Assembly: GCA_003599415.1 (NCBI GenBank) | Contig: QZKB01000173.1 | Span: forward strand, 1-46,262 | Origin: Ignavibacteriales bacterium | Lineage (GTDB): Bacteria; Bacteroidota; Ignavibacteria; Ignavibacteriales; SURF-24 | Length of the DNA: 46,262 bases | Reading direction: 5' to 3' | Part shown: piece by piece, positions 8,264 to 16,225 of the stretch | Position numbering within the stretch: the stretch's first letter is position 1 | Layout: each line of letters begins with the position of its first letter | Position numbers and translations under genes: made by a program | Notes under the pieces: generated by a model | What the model was told of the DNA's origin: nothing | Databases searched by the model: none | What the model saw: the letters and a program-made list of their open reading frames with translations, nothing else

Positions 8264-8674
8264 TTACACGGTTTCGAAAAAAGCTTCCAGTTTTTTAAGC
8301 AATTCCTCTTCAACAATCGGTTTGTTCAGAAGCGCATCGGCTTTAATCCATTCTTTTTCCTCTGATGTTGAAGTACCAAATTTGAAACCGGTAACATATG
8401 TTGCTGATGTAAGAATGAATACAGGTATGTTTTTGCCGTACAGGTCTCTTTTTATTTTATGGCAAAGAATAAAACCCGAGTCATGTTCTTCCATTATTAA
8501 ATCTATTACTGCAGCATCCGGTTTTTCTTTTTTGAAAACATTCCAACCATCTTCAACATTTTCTGCAGTAACTATTTTAAATCCTTTTGCTTGCAAAATT
8601 GTTTTGTGTTGTTCCAGTAAATCGATATCGTCATCAACCAATAATATCTTTTTCACTTTGTCTTGAATAGCCAT
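8264..8674 (-). CDS. Stand-alone response-regulator receiver downstream of hydrogenase-like kinase
   Basis: 136 residues: acidic pocket Asp14-Asp16, phospho-acceptor Asp58 (AAVIDLIMEEHDSGF), Thr89 and Lys118. No output domain. An extended loop between beta4 and beta5 (FGTSTSEEKEWIKA) is longer than in CheY. It begins 12 bases after the stop of the kinase with a hydrogenase-like sensor domain and has its own AAGGAG site, so it is the most likely cognate partner of that kinase (inference). Confidence 0.92.
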   Translation of the reverse strand: MAIQDKVKKILLVDDDIDLLEQHKTILQAKGFKIVTAENVEDGWNVFKKEKPDAAVIDLIMEEHDSGFILCHKIKRDLYGKNIPVFILTSATYVTGFKFGTSTSEEKEWIKADALLNKPIVEEELLKKLEAFFETV

Positions 8675-8686
8675 TTCATTGACTCC

Positions 8687-10681
8687 TTAATTCGTAATTA
8701 TTTGATTCGCAGTTAAATTTATAGGCAGCTTTATTGTAAACGTAGTTCCTTCACCACTTATGCTTTGCACTTTAATATCGCCACGGTGCATTTTAATAAT
8801 TCCGTAAGTTATAGGCAAACCAAGTCCTGTTCCTTTACCCATCTTCTTTGTTGTAAAAAACGGGGTAAACAATTTGCTCATGTAATCTTTCGGAATACCG
8901 CATCCACTGTCAGCAATATCAATTACAAGTTGTTCATTCACTTTAGTAATGCGGATTTCAATTTTTTTATTCGGCCTGTCTTCCATTGCTTCACAGGCAT
9001 TATTTATAATATTCAGAAAGACCTGCTTTATCTGGTCTTCATCTGCCCGTATTACGGGCTCATCAACATCATTATGAAGCGAGATTGAGATACCTTTAAA
9101 TGCAGGGTTAATAAAAATAGTTTTAACAATGGATGATATAATTTCAATAATATTAACATCTGCTAATTTTAATTTTCCCTGCCGCGCAAAATTTAAAAGA
9201 TCAGCAACTATATTTTTACAGCGTTTCGCTTCATCAAGAATAAGACCCAGATCTTCACTGTACTGTTTTCCGCTCTCAAGTTTTGATAACTCTTTATTCA
9301 GCATTGATGAATAAAGCATTATCGTTCCGAGAGGATTATTAATTTCATGCGCAACACCGGCAGCCAGCTGACCAATAGAAGCCAACTTCTCGGCTGAATG
9401 AAGCTGTTCCTGTGTTGTCTTAAGATCATCATAAGCCTTTTCTAGTTTATCAATTAGAAACGGAAGGCACATTTCATCTTCGGCAAGACCTTTTGCAATT
9501 GCAATCGCATATTCGCGACAGCTTTCATAACCGCATGCGGTACAATTCAATTCGTCCTGTTTTGATAATTTATTTGTCTGAGCAAGAATTTCCTTAATCT
9601 TTTCCTCACTAGGCATTGGCTTTCGCTGATGCTTATAAGAAAAATCCCTTGTAAAATCAATTGTCCTGCTGTTATAAATATTACTCTTCCAGATTTGTTT
9701 ATCAACTAGATTAGCTTTCTCATCAATATATTTAATAACCTTTTCACGTCTGAAGTAATAATTATAATCGCTGTCAATTGCCGGTCCGCTTATGCAGCCT
9801 TCACAAAAAAGCACATCAACCAATTTTGCATTTAGCTGGTGATCTGCTATCTCGTGCATTATCTCAACAACTTTATCTTTCCCTTCAACTACAATAATTT
9901 CTTTTTCAAGAATGTCAGTTGAAATGTTTGCAGTTTTTAATAAACCACCTGCTAAAGGAAAACTTTTACCAAGGTTTGCATAGGGAGGATCAAGTTCAGA
10001 GTCTTCAATCTCCAAAAGATTAATCTCTTTAATAAGGAATAATTCTTTCAGTTCAGTAAATGTAAGAACAGCATCAATTGCACCTTTAACCTGTTCATCT
10101 TCATATTCACTTTTCTTTGCAACACAAGGTCCAATAAAAACAACTTTAATGTCCTCACCTAAATTTGCTTTAAGGTATCTTCCCATTGCTATCATCGGTG
10201 ATACTATTTTTGCAAGATTCGGTACAAGTCCTTCAAAATATTTTTCTATGTAGTTGTATACAGCCGGGCAGGCAGAACTGATAATAGTCCTACCGTCCGA
10301 TTGTTCAAGTTCCTGTGCATAAAGCTGACTTATAAGATCAGCTCCGAAAGCAGTTTCTGTAACTGATTGAAAGCCGACTTTTTTTAATGCCCCGGGAATT
10401 TTATTATAAGTATTTGGAAACGTTGCTGCGAATGATGGTGCAATAATAGCAACAACCTTTTCATTACTCAGCAATTCAATTACCCGGTCAACTTCATTCT
10501 TAATTCTCTTGGCATGTTGAGAACAAACCTTAACACAATGTCCGCATCCAATACATCTTTCTCCAACGACAACTGCCTGCCCGTTAAGTACCCTAATGGC
10601 ATGCGCAGGGCATTCCCGTATGCACGAGTAACATCTCTTGCACTTCTGGCTTATTGTACTAACGATATTGTTGTTGTTCAT
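8687..10681 (-). CDS. Sensor histidine kinase with N-terminal [FeFe]-hydrogenase-like domain
   Basis: 664 residues, soluble. Two [4Fe-4S] motifs (CKRCYSCIREC, CIGCGHCVKVC; about 14-53) precede a hydrogenase large-subunit-like domain (about 75-310). Its L1 is SSACPAV (Ala137 replaces the proton-relay Cys, Cys138 keeps the cubane ligand), L2 is GPCVAKKSE (Cys186) and L3 is FCEGCISGP (Cys293 and Cys296, one residue closer than CPGGC). A further Cys4 cluster domain (Cys380, 383, 388, 405; TACGYESC) and a short coiled coil lead to HisKA (His445, VAHEINNP) and HATPase_c (DSGCGI, GTGLGL). The layout matches sensory, rather than catalytic, hydrogenase-related proteins. It probably senses H2 or redox state and phosphorylates the adjacent receiver (inference). 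It sits between the two hydrogenase operons. No strong Shine-Dalgarno sequence is seen. Confidence 0.93.
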   Translation of the reverse strand: MNNNNIVSTISQKCKRCYSCIRECPAHAIRVLNGQAVVVGERCIGCGHCVKVCSQHAKRIKNEVDRVIELLSNEKVVAIIAPSFAATFPNTYNKIPGALKKVGFQSVTETAFGADLISQLYAQELEQSDGRTIISSACPAVYNYIEKYFEGLVPNLAKIVSPMIAMGRYLKANLGEDIKVVFIGPCVAKKSEYEDEQVKGAIDAVLTFTELKELFLIKEINLLEIEDSELDPPYANLGKSFPLAGGLLKTANISTDILEKEIIVVEGKDKVVEIMHEIADHQLNAKLVDVLFCEGCISGPAIDSDYNYYFRREKVIKYIDEKANLVDKQIWKSNIYNSRTIDFTRDFSYKHQRKPMPSEEKIKEILAQTNKLSKQDELNCTACGYESCREYAIAIAKGLAEDEMCLPFLIDKLEKAYDDLKTTQEQLHSAEKLASIGQLAAGVAHEINNPLGTIMLYSSMLNKELSKLESGKQYSEDLGLILDEAKRCKNIVADLLNFARQGKLKLADVNIIEIISSIVKTIFINPAFKGISISLHNDVDEPVIRADEDQIKQVFLNIINNACEAMEDRPNKKIEIRITKVNEQLVIDIADSGCGIPKDYMSKLFTPFFTTKKMGKGTGLGLPITYGIIKMHRGDIKVQSISGEGTTFTIKLPINLTANQIITN

Positions 10682-10715
10682 TGTAGCTCATTTGATGATG
10701 TACTACTTGTTAATG

Positions 10716-10757
10716 GATACTTGATGCTTGATCCTGGATACTAGATACTGGATGTTC
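10716..10757. repeat. Degenerate 7-bp tandem repeat, six units of GATRCTK type
   Basis: Six consecutive 7-base units: GATACTT, GATGCTT, GATCCTG, GATACTA, GATACTG, GATGTTC. They lie in the 133-base gap between the hydrogenase 2 large subunit and the sensor-kinase start. The strict 7-base register without indels suggests slippage or a repeated binding site. Part of it (TGCTTGATCC) is inversely matched by GGTATCAAGCA at 10763-10773, so the minus-strand transcript could fold. Confidence 0.75.
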
Positions 10758-10777
10758 AATCCGGTATCAAGCACCCC

Positions 10778-10798
10778 CGCTCCGACGAGCGAAGCGAG
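10778..10798. repeat. Overlapping small palindromes CGCTC-CGAC-GAGCG and CGAGCGAAGCGAG
   Basis: A GC-rich patch in otherwise AT-rich spacer. CGCTC and GAGCG can pair around a four-base loop, and the second arm is reused in CGAGCGAAGCGAG. It lies just downstream of the hydrogenase 2 large-subunit stop. It may act as an attenuator or an mRNA 3' stabiliser between operon 2 and the kinase; there is no T-run. Confidence 0.5.
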
Positions 10799-10814
10799 GT
10801 GAGCAGAATCCAAA

Positions 10815-12554
10815 TTATCCAATTTTCTCTTTTAATAATTTTTTACGATCAATATATGTCGTATGTAAAATTTCATGAGATTTATGGCTGTTAGGTTCAC
10901 CTAAGAATTCTTTGTAAACAGTTTTAACAGCTTCATTTTCATAAGATCTTCTTGTTGATGCGTGCGTATCAATTTCGTATAAAACCTTAACTCTCTTTGC
11001 AACTTTTTCAGGTTTACTATGGATTGGTTGACCACCTCCATTGATACAACCACCAGGACATGCCATCACTTCAATGAAATCATATTTTGAAGTACCGTTT
11101 TCAATTTCCTCAAGCAATGGACCAACATTTCCAATTCCATTAACAACAGCTATGTTTAGTTCAATTCCTTTAAGATTCAGTGAAGTTTCTTTAACTCCGG
11201 CAAAACCGCGGATATCTTCAAATTCAAGTTTATCTAAATGATTTCCCGTAATCTGCCAGTAAGCTGTCCTTAACGCTGCTTCCATTACACCACCTGAGGT
11301 ACCGAAGATTGCGGCAGCACCGGTTGAATCGCCAAGAGGATTATCAAATTTATCTTCAGGCAGATCATTAAAATCAATACCAGCCATTTTGAAAAATCTT
11401 ACGAGTTCTCTTGTTGTTAATACTGCATCAACATCCTGCATATGTTCTTCTGCTAATTCAGGTCTTACTGATTCGAATTTCTTTACAGTACATGGCATTA
11501 TCGATACAACAAAAATATCTTTTGGATCAAGTCCCATTTTTTTGGCATAATAAGTTTTACTTACTGCGCCAAGCATTTCGTGTGGTGATTTACACGAAGA
11601 AACATGTTCAAGAAGATTTGGTTTATTCTGTTCAATATATTTTACCCATCCAGGGCAACAGCTTGTAAACATCGGCAGTTTCTTATCACCTTTAGTTTTT
11701 CTTGAGATGAATTCTGTCGCCTCTTCCATAATTGTAAGGTCGGCAGCAAAATTTGTATCGAATACTTTATCAAAACCTAATCTTCTTAATCCTGTTACAA
11801 GCTGTCCTGTTGCATTGGTGCCAAGCGGCAAATGATATTCTTCACCAATTGAAGCACGAACTGCAGGAGCTACCTGTGCAATTACAAATTTCTTCTTATC
11901 CTGTATTGCGTAAGCTACATCTTTCAATGCACTTTTTTCTCTTAATGCAGCAGTTGGACAAACAAGTATACACTGACCGCAAAGAATACAATCACTAACA
12001 TTCAAACCTTTGTTGAAAGGAGTTGTAACAATTGTACTGAAACCGCGCATTGTAAAATCAATAGCACCAATCTTCTGAATTTCGTTACAGGTTCTAACAC
12101 ATCTGCCGCATAAAATACACTTGGCAGGATCTCTTTCCATAGAAGCACTTGATACATCTATTGCGTGTTGTTTTGTTTCACCCTGGTAACGATGTTCTCT
12201 AACACCGTATTGTTCTGATAAGTCCTGTAGTTCACAGTTTTTATTTCTAACGCAAACAAGGCAATCCTGCGGATGATTTTCAATTAATAACTCTACGATA
12301 GTTTTTCTTGCGCGTCTTACTCTTGAAGAATTTGTATCTACAACCATTCCTTCACTTACCGGATAAGCGCAACTTGGAATTAATCCTCTCATTCCTTCAA
12401 CTTCAACAACGCAGATTCTGCAGGCACCGGTAGGTGTCAAATCTTTCATATGACAGAGAGTAGGAACACTTATGCCGACTGATTTTGCGGCATCAAGAAT
12501 TGTCATTCCTTTTTCAGCATTTACTTTTATATTATTTATAGTTAACTGAACCAT
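10815..12554 (-). CDS. hydA: [FeFe]-hydrogenase catalytic subunit HydA, copy 2 (canonical H-cluster)
   Basis: 579 residues. Domains in order: [2Fe-2S] (Cys34, 45, 48, 62), His-Cys3 [4Fe-4S] (His94 region to Cys107), two [4Fe-4S] motifs (CILCGRC, CILCGQC) and the H-cluster domain. L1 is TSCCPGW with Cys299 and Cys300, L2 MPCTVKKFE with Cys355, L3 MACPGGCINGGGQP with Cys499 and Cys503; by chance these numbers coincide with those of the C. pasteurianum CpI enzyme. All H-cluster ligands and the proton-relay Cys are present. It is the last gene of the hydCBA set starting at 15046, 18 bases after hydB, with GAGAGGAGAA before the ATG. With the full-size HydB it should form an electron-bifurcating HydABC (family knowledge). 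Confidence 0.96.
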   Translation of the reverse strand: MVQLTINNIKVNAEKGMTILDAAKSVGISVPTLCHMKDLTPTGACRICVVEVEGMRGLIPSCAYPVSEGMVVDTNSSRVRRARKTIVELLIENHPQDCLVCVRNKNCELQDLSEQYGVREHRYQGETKQHAIDVSSASMERDPAKCILCGRCVRTCNEIQKIGAIDFTMRGFSTIVTTPFNKGLNVSDCILCGQCILVCPTAALREKSALKDVAYAIQDKKKFVIAQVAPAVRASIGEEYHLPLGTNATGQLVTGLRRLGFDKVFDTNFAADLTIMEEATEFISRKTKGDKKLPMFTSCCPGWVKYIEQNKPNLLEHVSSCKSPHEMLGAVSKTYYAKKMGLDPKDIFVVSIMPCTVKKFESVRPELAEEHMQDVDAVLTTRELVRFFKMAGIDFNDLPEDKFDNPLGDSTGAAAIFGTSGGVMEAALRTAYWQITGNHLDKLEFEDIRGFAGVKETSLNLKGIELNIAVVNGIGNVGPLLEEIENGTSKYDFIEVMACPGGCINGGGQPIHSKPEKVAKRVKVLYEIDTHASTRRSYENEAVKTVYKEFLGEPNSHKSHEILHTTYIDRKKLLKEKIG

Positions 12555-12572
12555 TCTAATCTTCTCCTCTCA

Positions 12573-14558
12573 TTAATTAATATTTATTGCTTTGAAACGA
12601 CAAGATTCGAAGCACATACCGCACTGAATACATTTGCCCTGAACTATATAATGAGCCTGACCTTTCTCGCCAACAATTGCTTCACTTGGACATTTTCTTA
12701 AACAAACACCGCAGCCTGTACACAAGCTGTTATCAATATCGAATATTAACAATTCTTTACAAACACCGGACGGACATTTTCTGTCATATAGGTGAGCTTC
12801 ATATTCATCTTTGAAATATCTTAATCCTGAAAGGACAGGATTAGGAGCAGACTGCCCTAAACCGCAAAGTGAAGTATCGCGGATTACGTTTGCAAGTCTT
12901 TGCAGGTGAATTATTCCTTTGAATCTCTGAAGCTGATCAGTTTTGGATTTAGTATTCTTATAACTAACAGGAATACGTTCAATTATTTCGAGCATACGTT
13001 TTGTACCTTCGCGGCATGGAACGCATTTTCCGCAGGATTCATTCTGAATGAACTGCAGGAAGAATTTAGCGACATCTACCATACAGGTATCTTCATCCAT
13101 TACAACAAAACCACCGGAGCCCATCATTGCGCCGACAGTTTTAAGTGATTCATAATCAATGGTAGTTTTAATTACAGATTCAGGTAAGCATCCGCCTGAA
13201 GGACCACCAATCTGGACAGCTTTGAATAATTTATGATTTGGAATTCCACCACCAATCTTGAAAACTATATCTTCAAGAGTAACACCCATCGGAACTTCAA
13301 CTAAACCTGTATTAACAATCTTTCCGCTTAATGCAAATACTTTCGTGCCTTTACTGTTTTCAACACCGATTGATGAGAACCACTGTGAACCTTTTGCAAT
13401 TACTACAGGAACATTTGCAAGTGTTTCAACATTGTTTACAATGGAAGGTTTACCGAACAAACCTGATTCGGATGGATAAGGTGGTCTTGGCTTCGGCATA
13501 CCACGTTTACCTTCAATTGATGCCATTAAAGCTGTTTCTTCACCGCAGACAAATGCGCCAGCACCTTTCTTAACTTTTAATTCAAAGTTGAAACCGCTGC
13601 CTAAAATATTCTGACCAAGCAGGCTGTATTGCCTGCATTGCTTAATTGAGTTTTCCAATCTTTCAATAGCAAGCGGGTACTCTGCACGGCAATAGATGTA
13701 ACCGTGTGTTGCTTCTATAGCATAAGCAGCTATTATCATTCCCTCAATAACTCTGAACGGATCACTTTCAAGAACTGAACGATCCATAAAAGCACCTGGA
13801 TCACCTTCATCTGCATTACAAATTACATATTTCTTATCAGCTTTTGATTTCAGTGCAATCTCCCATTTTTTACCGGTTGGGAATCCGCCGCCGCCTCTTC
13901 CTCTTAAACCTGCGGCTAAAACTTCTTTAACAACAGTTTCAGGTTTCATTAAGCGAAGAACTTTACTTAATCCTTTAAATCCGCCGGCAGCAATATATGA
14001 ATCGATAGAATCCGGATTTATAACACCGCAGTTTTCAAGAACTAATTTCATCTGGTATTTAAAGAAAGGATCTTCATTAATATGATTAAGCTCTTCGGTT
14101 TTCTTTCCGTAAGTGCCTAATAATTTCTCTTTAAAGATTCCTTTTTCAACAATAGTTTTCTGGATAAGCTTAGGAACAATCTTAGGAACGATTTCACAAT
14201 AAGAAACTCTGTCCTGACCTGGCATTTTAACATCAACAATAACTTCCTTTGCACAATAACCAACACATCCAACAGGTTGAATATGAGCATGAATATTTAA
14301 TCTTTGTAATTCAGCAATAATAGCTTCTTCTACTTTTTTTGCACCGGATGCAAGTCCACAGGTTCCCATACCTATAAAAATTATCGGTACTTCGTGTTCC
14401 TGGTATTTTATTTTTTGATTTAAGGTTTTAAATTTCTTTGAGCATTCATTGTTATGATGACAAAGCGGACCTTCTGTGCAGCAAGTTACAAACTGATCAC
14501 ACGGTTTTTCAGGGCTATGCCAGCACTCGTTACAACACTTCTCTAAAAATGTTTTCAT
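12573..14558 (-). CDS. hydB: HydB, copy 2: full-length bifurcating-type NADH/FMN subunit
   Basis: 661 residues. An unusual N-terminal segment has eight Cys in residues 8-39 (CCNEC...PC...CC...C...C). A thioredoxin-like domain follows with GMGTCGLASGA (Cys67) and GCVGYC (Cys98, Cys102). The NuoF core has GRGGGGFPTGKKW, CNADEGDPGAFMDR, GAFVCGEETALMAS and the ESCGKCVPC [4Fe-4S] motif. The C-terminal ferredoxin-like part carries two [4Fe-4S] motifs (CTGCGVCLRKC, CIQCGMCFESC). This cofactor set is that of the bifurcating flavoprotein subunit that couples NAD(H) and ferredoxin to H2. The ATG overlaps the hydC stop as ATGA. Confidence 0.95.
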   Translation of the reverse strand: MKTFLEKCCNECWHSPEKPCDQFVTCCTEGPLCHHNNECSKKFKTLNQKIKYQEHEVPIIFIGMGTCGLASGAKKVEEAIIAELQRLNIHAHIQPVGCVGYCAKEVIVDVKMPGQDRVSYCEIVPKIVPKLIQKTIVEKGIFKEKLLGTYGKKTEELNHINEDPFFKYQMKLVLENCGVINPDSIDSYIAAGGFKGLSKVLRLMKPETVVKEVLAAGLRGRGGGGFPTGKKWEIALKSKADKKYVICNADEGDPGAFMDRSVLESDPFRVIEGMIIAAYAIEATHGYIYCRAEYPLAIERLENSIKQCRQYSLLGQNILGSGFNFELKVKKGAGAFVCGEETALMASIEGKRGMPKPRPPYPSESGLFGKPSIVNNVETLANVPVVIAKGSQWFSSIGVENSKGTKVFALSGKIVNTGLVEVPMGVTLEDIVFKIGGGIPNHKLFKAVQIGGPSGGCLPESVIKTTIDYESLKTVGAMMGSGGFVVMDEDTCMVDVAKFFLQFIQNESCGKCVPCREGTKRMLEIIERIPVSYKNTKSKTDQLQRFKGIIHLQRLANVIRDTSLCGLGQSAPNPVLSGLRYFKDEYEAHLYDRKCPSGVCKELLIFDIDNSLCTGCGVCLRKCPSEAIVGEKGQAHYIVQGKCIQCGMCFESCRFKAININ

Positions 14559-15046
14559 TGTTCACCCGCAATTTTTTCTTCTTTCTTTTCTTGTTGATTA
14601 GTTGCAGCATATTTCTTAATAATCTTGGCAATGTCTTTCAATTCAACACGACCGTAGTAATCGTTATCAACATTAATAACCGGAGCAATACTGCAGGCTC
14701 CGATGCAGGCAACAGTTTCAAGCGTAAAGTTTTTGTCTCTTGTAGTTTGTCCTGCTTTAACACCCAAAGCAGTTTCCAAACCAAATAAAATATTTGCAGA
14801 ATTTTTAACGTGGCAAGCTGTACCTCTGCAAACACGGATTATGTGTTTACCAAGAGGTTTTAATCTGAACTGATTATAAAATGTAGCAACGCCATATATT
14901 CTGCTTACGGAAATTCCTAAGAATTCCGATACATCCTGCAAAGCCGATTCTGGTAAATAACCATAAATGTTCTGAACTTCCTGTAAAAGTCCTATCAAAT
15001 TGCTTTTGTCTTTAGGAGGATAGTGATCAAATATTTGAGTATGCAT
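14555..15046 (-). CDS. hydC: NuoE-like [2Fe-2S] subunit HydC, copy 2
   Basis: 163 residues. Thioredoxin-like [2Fe-2S] domain with Cys73, Cys78, Cys114 and Cys118 (CRGTAC, CIGAC). The C-terminal tail (NQQEKKEEKIAGEQ) is charged and longer than in copy 1. It is the first gene of hydrogenase operon 2 and overlaps hydB by four bases (ATGA), so translation is probably coupled. AAGGAAAAG precedes the ATG. The 242 bases upstream (15047-15288) should hold the operon promoter. I see AT-rich DNA with a tandem ATTATGC pair but no operator that I can name. Confidence 0.94.
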   Translation of the reverse strand: MHTQIFDHYPPKDKSNLIGLLQEVQNIYGYLPESALQDVSEFLGISVSRIYGVATFYNQFRLKPLGKHIIRVCRGTACHVKNSANILFGLETALGVKAGQTTRDKNFTLETVACIGACSIAPVINVDNDYYGRVELKDIAKIIKKYAATNQQEKKEEKIAGEQ

Positions 15047-15288
15047 CTCTTTTCCTTGTAAATTGATTCAACATTTTTAGCCAACTATTATGCCATTATG
15101 CGGTTTTGGTGTTTTTTCGCAGTTTTTCAATCATATTAGGATAAATAATTTGTTTTTTTCCTATCCGTAAGAAAGAAAATTCTACGAAAAATATAAGGAT
15201 TAAGAGATAGTACTTAATAGATAATGATTTCAACTAAGCAAGTAGTTTGGAAAAGACTATTATGTTAAATTTTGATTCTAAGGGCTAA

Positions 15289-15924
15289 TCAAAGTTGCTT
15301 AAGTCTTTCAACTTCGTTTTTTATTTCGCCAATAATTTCTTTATTAACAATATCCTTTTTACCATTTATTTTTGTTGAAAAAATATAAAATACTTTTCCC
15401 CCGAATACCTCAGTAAATTTTCGGTGAGTATCTTCTTGAATGGCTCTTTCCTTGAATATCTCTGGAAGCTGAATACCCTCGTTTACTGGTTTGATTTGGA
15501 GACCAATATATTTTCCATTTATCTTGATATAAAAATCAACATTAAAAAGCCTATCCCATTCATCGGGTGCCGGTTCAATTTTAATCTCTAAAATCTTTTC
15601 AAGTTGTCCATAAATTGTTTCAATCTCCGTCATATATCCATCAAAGGTACGACTAATAACAAGGTTAATCATATATTCGATGCATTCTTGTTCTGTAATA
15701 TCGTTAAGTTCTGCCTGAACAACCTCAGTTATTTTTACATAGAGTTTTTTGCCAAGTTCAGTAATGTGCTCTTTACTTTTAACATTTTTGAAATAGTATT
15801 CTTCCCACTCTGCAACAGTTTTTGGTGCACATTTTCTAATTGATTCCGAAGTTGGACCAACATTACGTTTGAAATTTAACTGAAAGCGATTCATCACACT
15901 ATTTAATATCCATTCCTTTGCCAT
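15289..15924 (-). CDS. MjaI-like type II restriction endonuclease
   Basis: 211 residues. The sequence matches my recollection of the MjaI restriction endonuclease family (CTAG-cutting): the opening MAKEWILNSVMNRFQLNFKR, the middle TEIETIYGQLEKI and the PD-(D/E)xK-like core DEWDRLFNVDFYI...YIGLQIKP, in which Asp, Gln and Lys fit the active-site pattern. It starts two bases after the winged-helix gene stop, with GGAG upstream inside the preceding frame. With the methyltransferase and the small wHTH gene it forms a three-gene cassette. The CTAG specificity is inferred from family resemblance only. Confidence 0.78.
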   Translation of the reverse strand: MAKEWILNSVMNRFQLNFKRNVGPTSESIRKCAPKTVAEWEEYYFKNVKSKEHITELGKKLYVKITEVVQAELNDITEQECIEYMINLVISRTFDGYMTEIETIYGQLEKILEIKIEPAPDEWDRLFNVDFYIKINGKYIGLQIKPVNEGIQLPEIFKERAIQEDTHRKFTEVFGGKVFYIFSTKINGKKDIVNKEIIGEIKNEVERLKQL

Positions 15925-15925
15925 A

Positions 15926-16225
15926 TTATCTATTTCTCCAGTTATTCTGCAAATTTCTTATACGCTTTGAAATACCTCTTTGTCTACTTCGAAGCGATTT
16001 TAAATAGTTCTCGTATTCTTCTTCTTTGTCAATTAAAAAGAAACCATGATTGTTACTTCCAATTAATTCACCATCTGCGATGGCTTGACGAATTACATCT
16101 CTGATGGGAACTTCAACACCTCTGTCAGAGACGTCAAAATGTTCTGCAATTTCTCGTGCTGTAATTGGATTATTTTGTCCTCGCCTCAAGAATCTAATTA
16201 ATTGTTGATTATTTGGCATTGGCAT
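15926..16225 (-). CDS. Small winged-helix protein between methyltransferase and nuclease
   Basis: 99 residues (MPMPNNQQLIRFLRR...). Residues about 5-60 form a helix-turn-helix with a wing (ITAREIAEHFDVSDRGVEVPIRDVIRQA...GFFLID); the tail is basic (RSRQRGISKRIRN). A longer upstream reading to 16297 is possible, but GGAGG lies nine bases before the ATG at 16225, so I chose that one. It overlaps the end of the methyltransferase gene by 17 bases. Its place in the cassette suggests a controller-like regulator that delays nuclease expression (inference). It does not look like the classical XRE-type C proteins. Confidence 0.75.
   Translation of the reverse strand: MPMPNNQQLIRFLRRGQNNPITAREIAEHFDVSDRGVEVPIRDVIRQAIADGELIGSNNHGFFLIDKEEEYENYLKSLRSRQRGISKRIRNLQNNWRNR

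Noticed and set aside
10514..10744. Plus-strand open frame of 76 codons over the start of the sensor kinase
   Set aside because: It is antisense to the [4Fe-4S] motifs of the kinase, has no ribosome site and its end is read from the heptamer repeats.
14438..14788. Plus-strand 116-codon open frame across the hydC/hydB junction
   Set aside because: A shadow of two well-supported overlapping genes; no family resemblance and no start signal.
15047..15288. Rex-type operator upstream of hydrogenase operon 2
   Set aside because: TTGATTCAA near the start is a short palindrome but does not match TTGTGA-N6-TCACAA; chance in AT-rich DNA.
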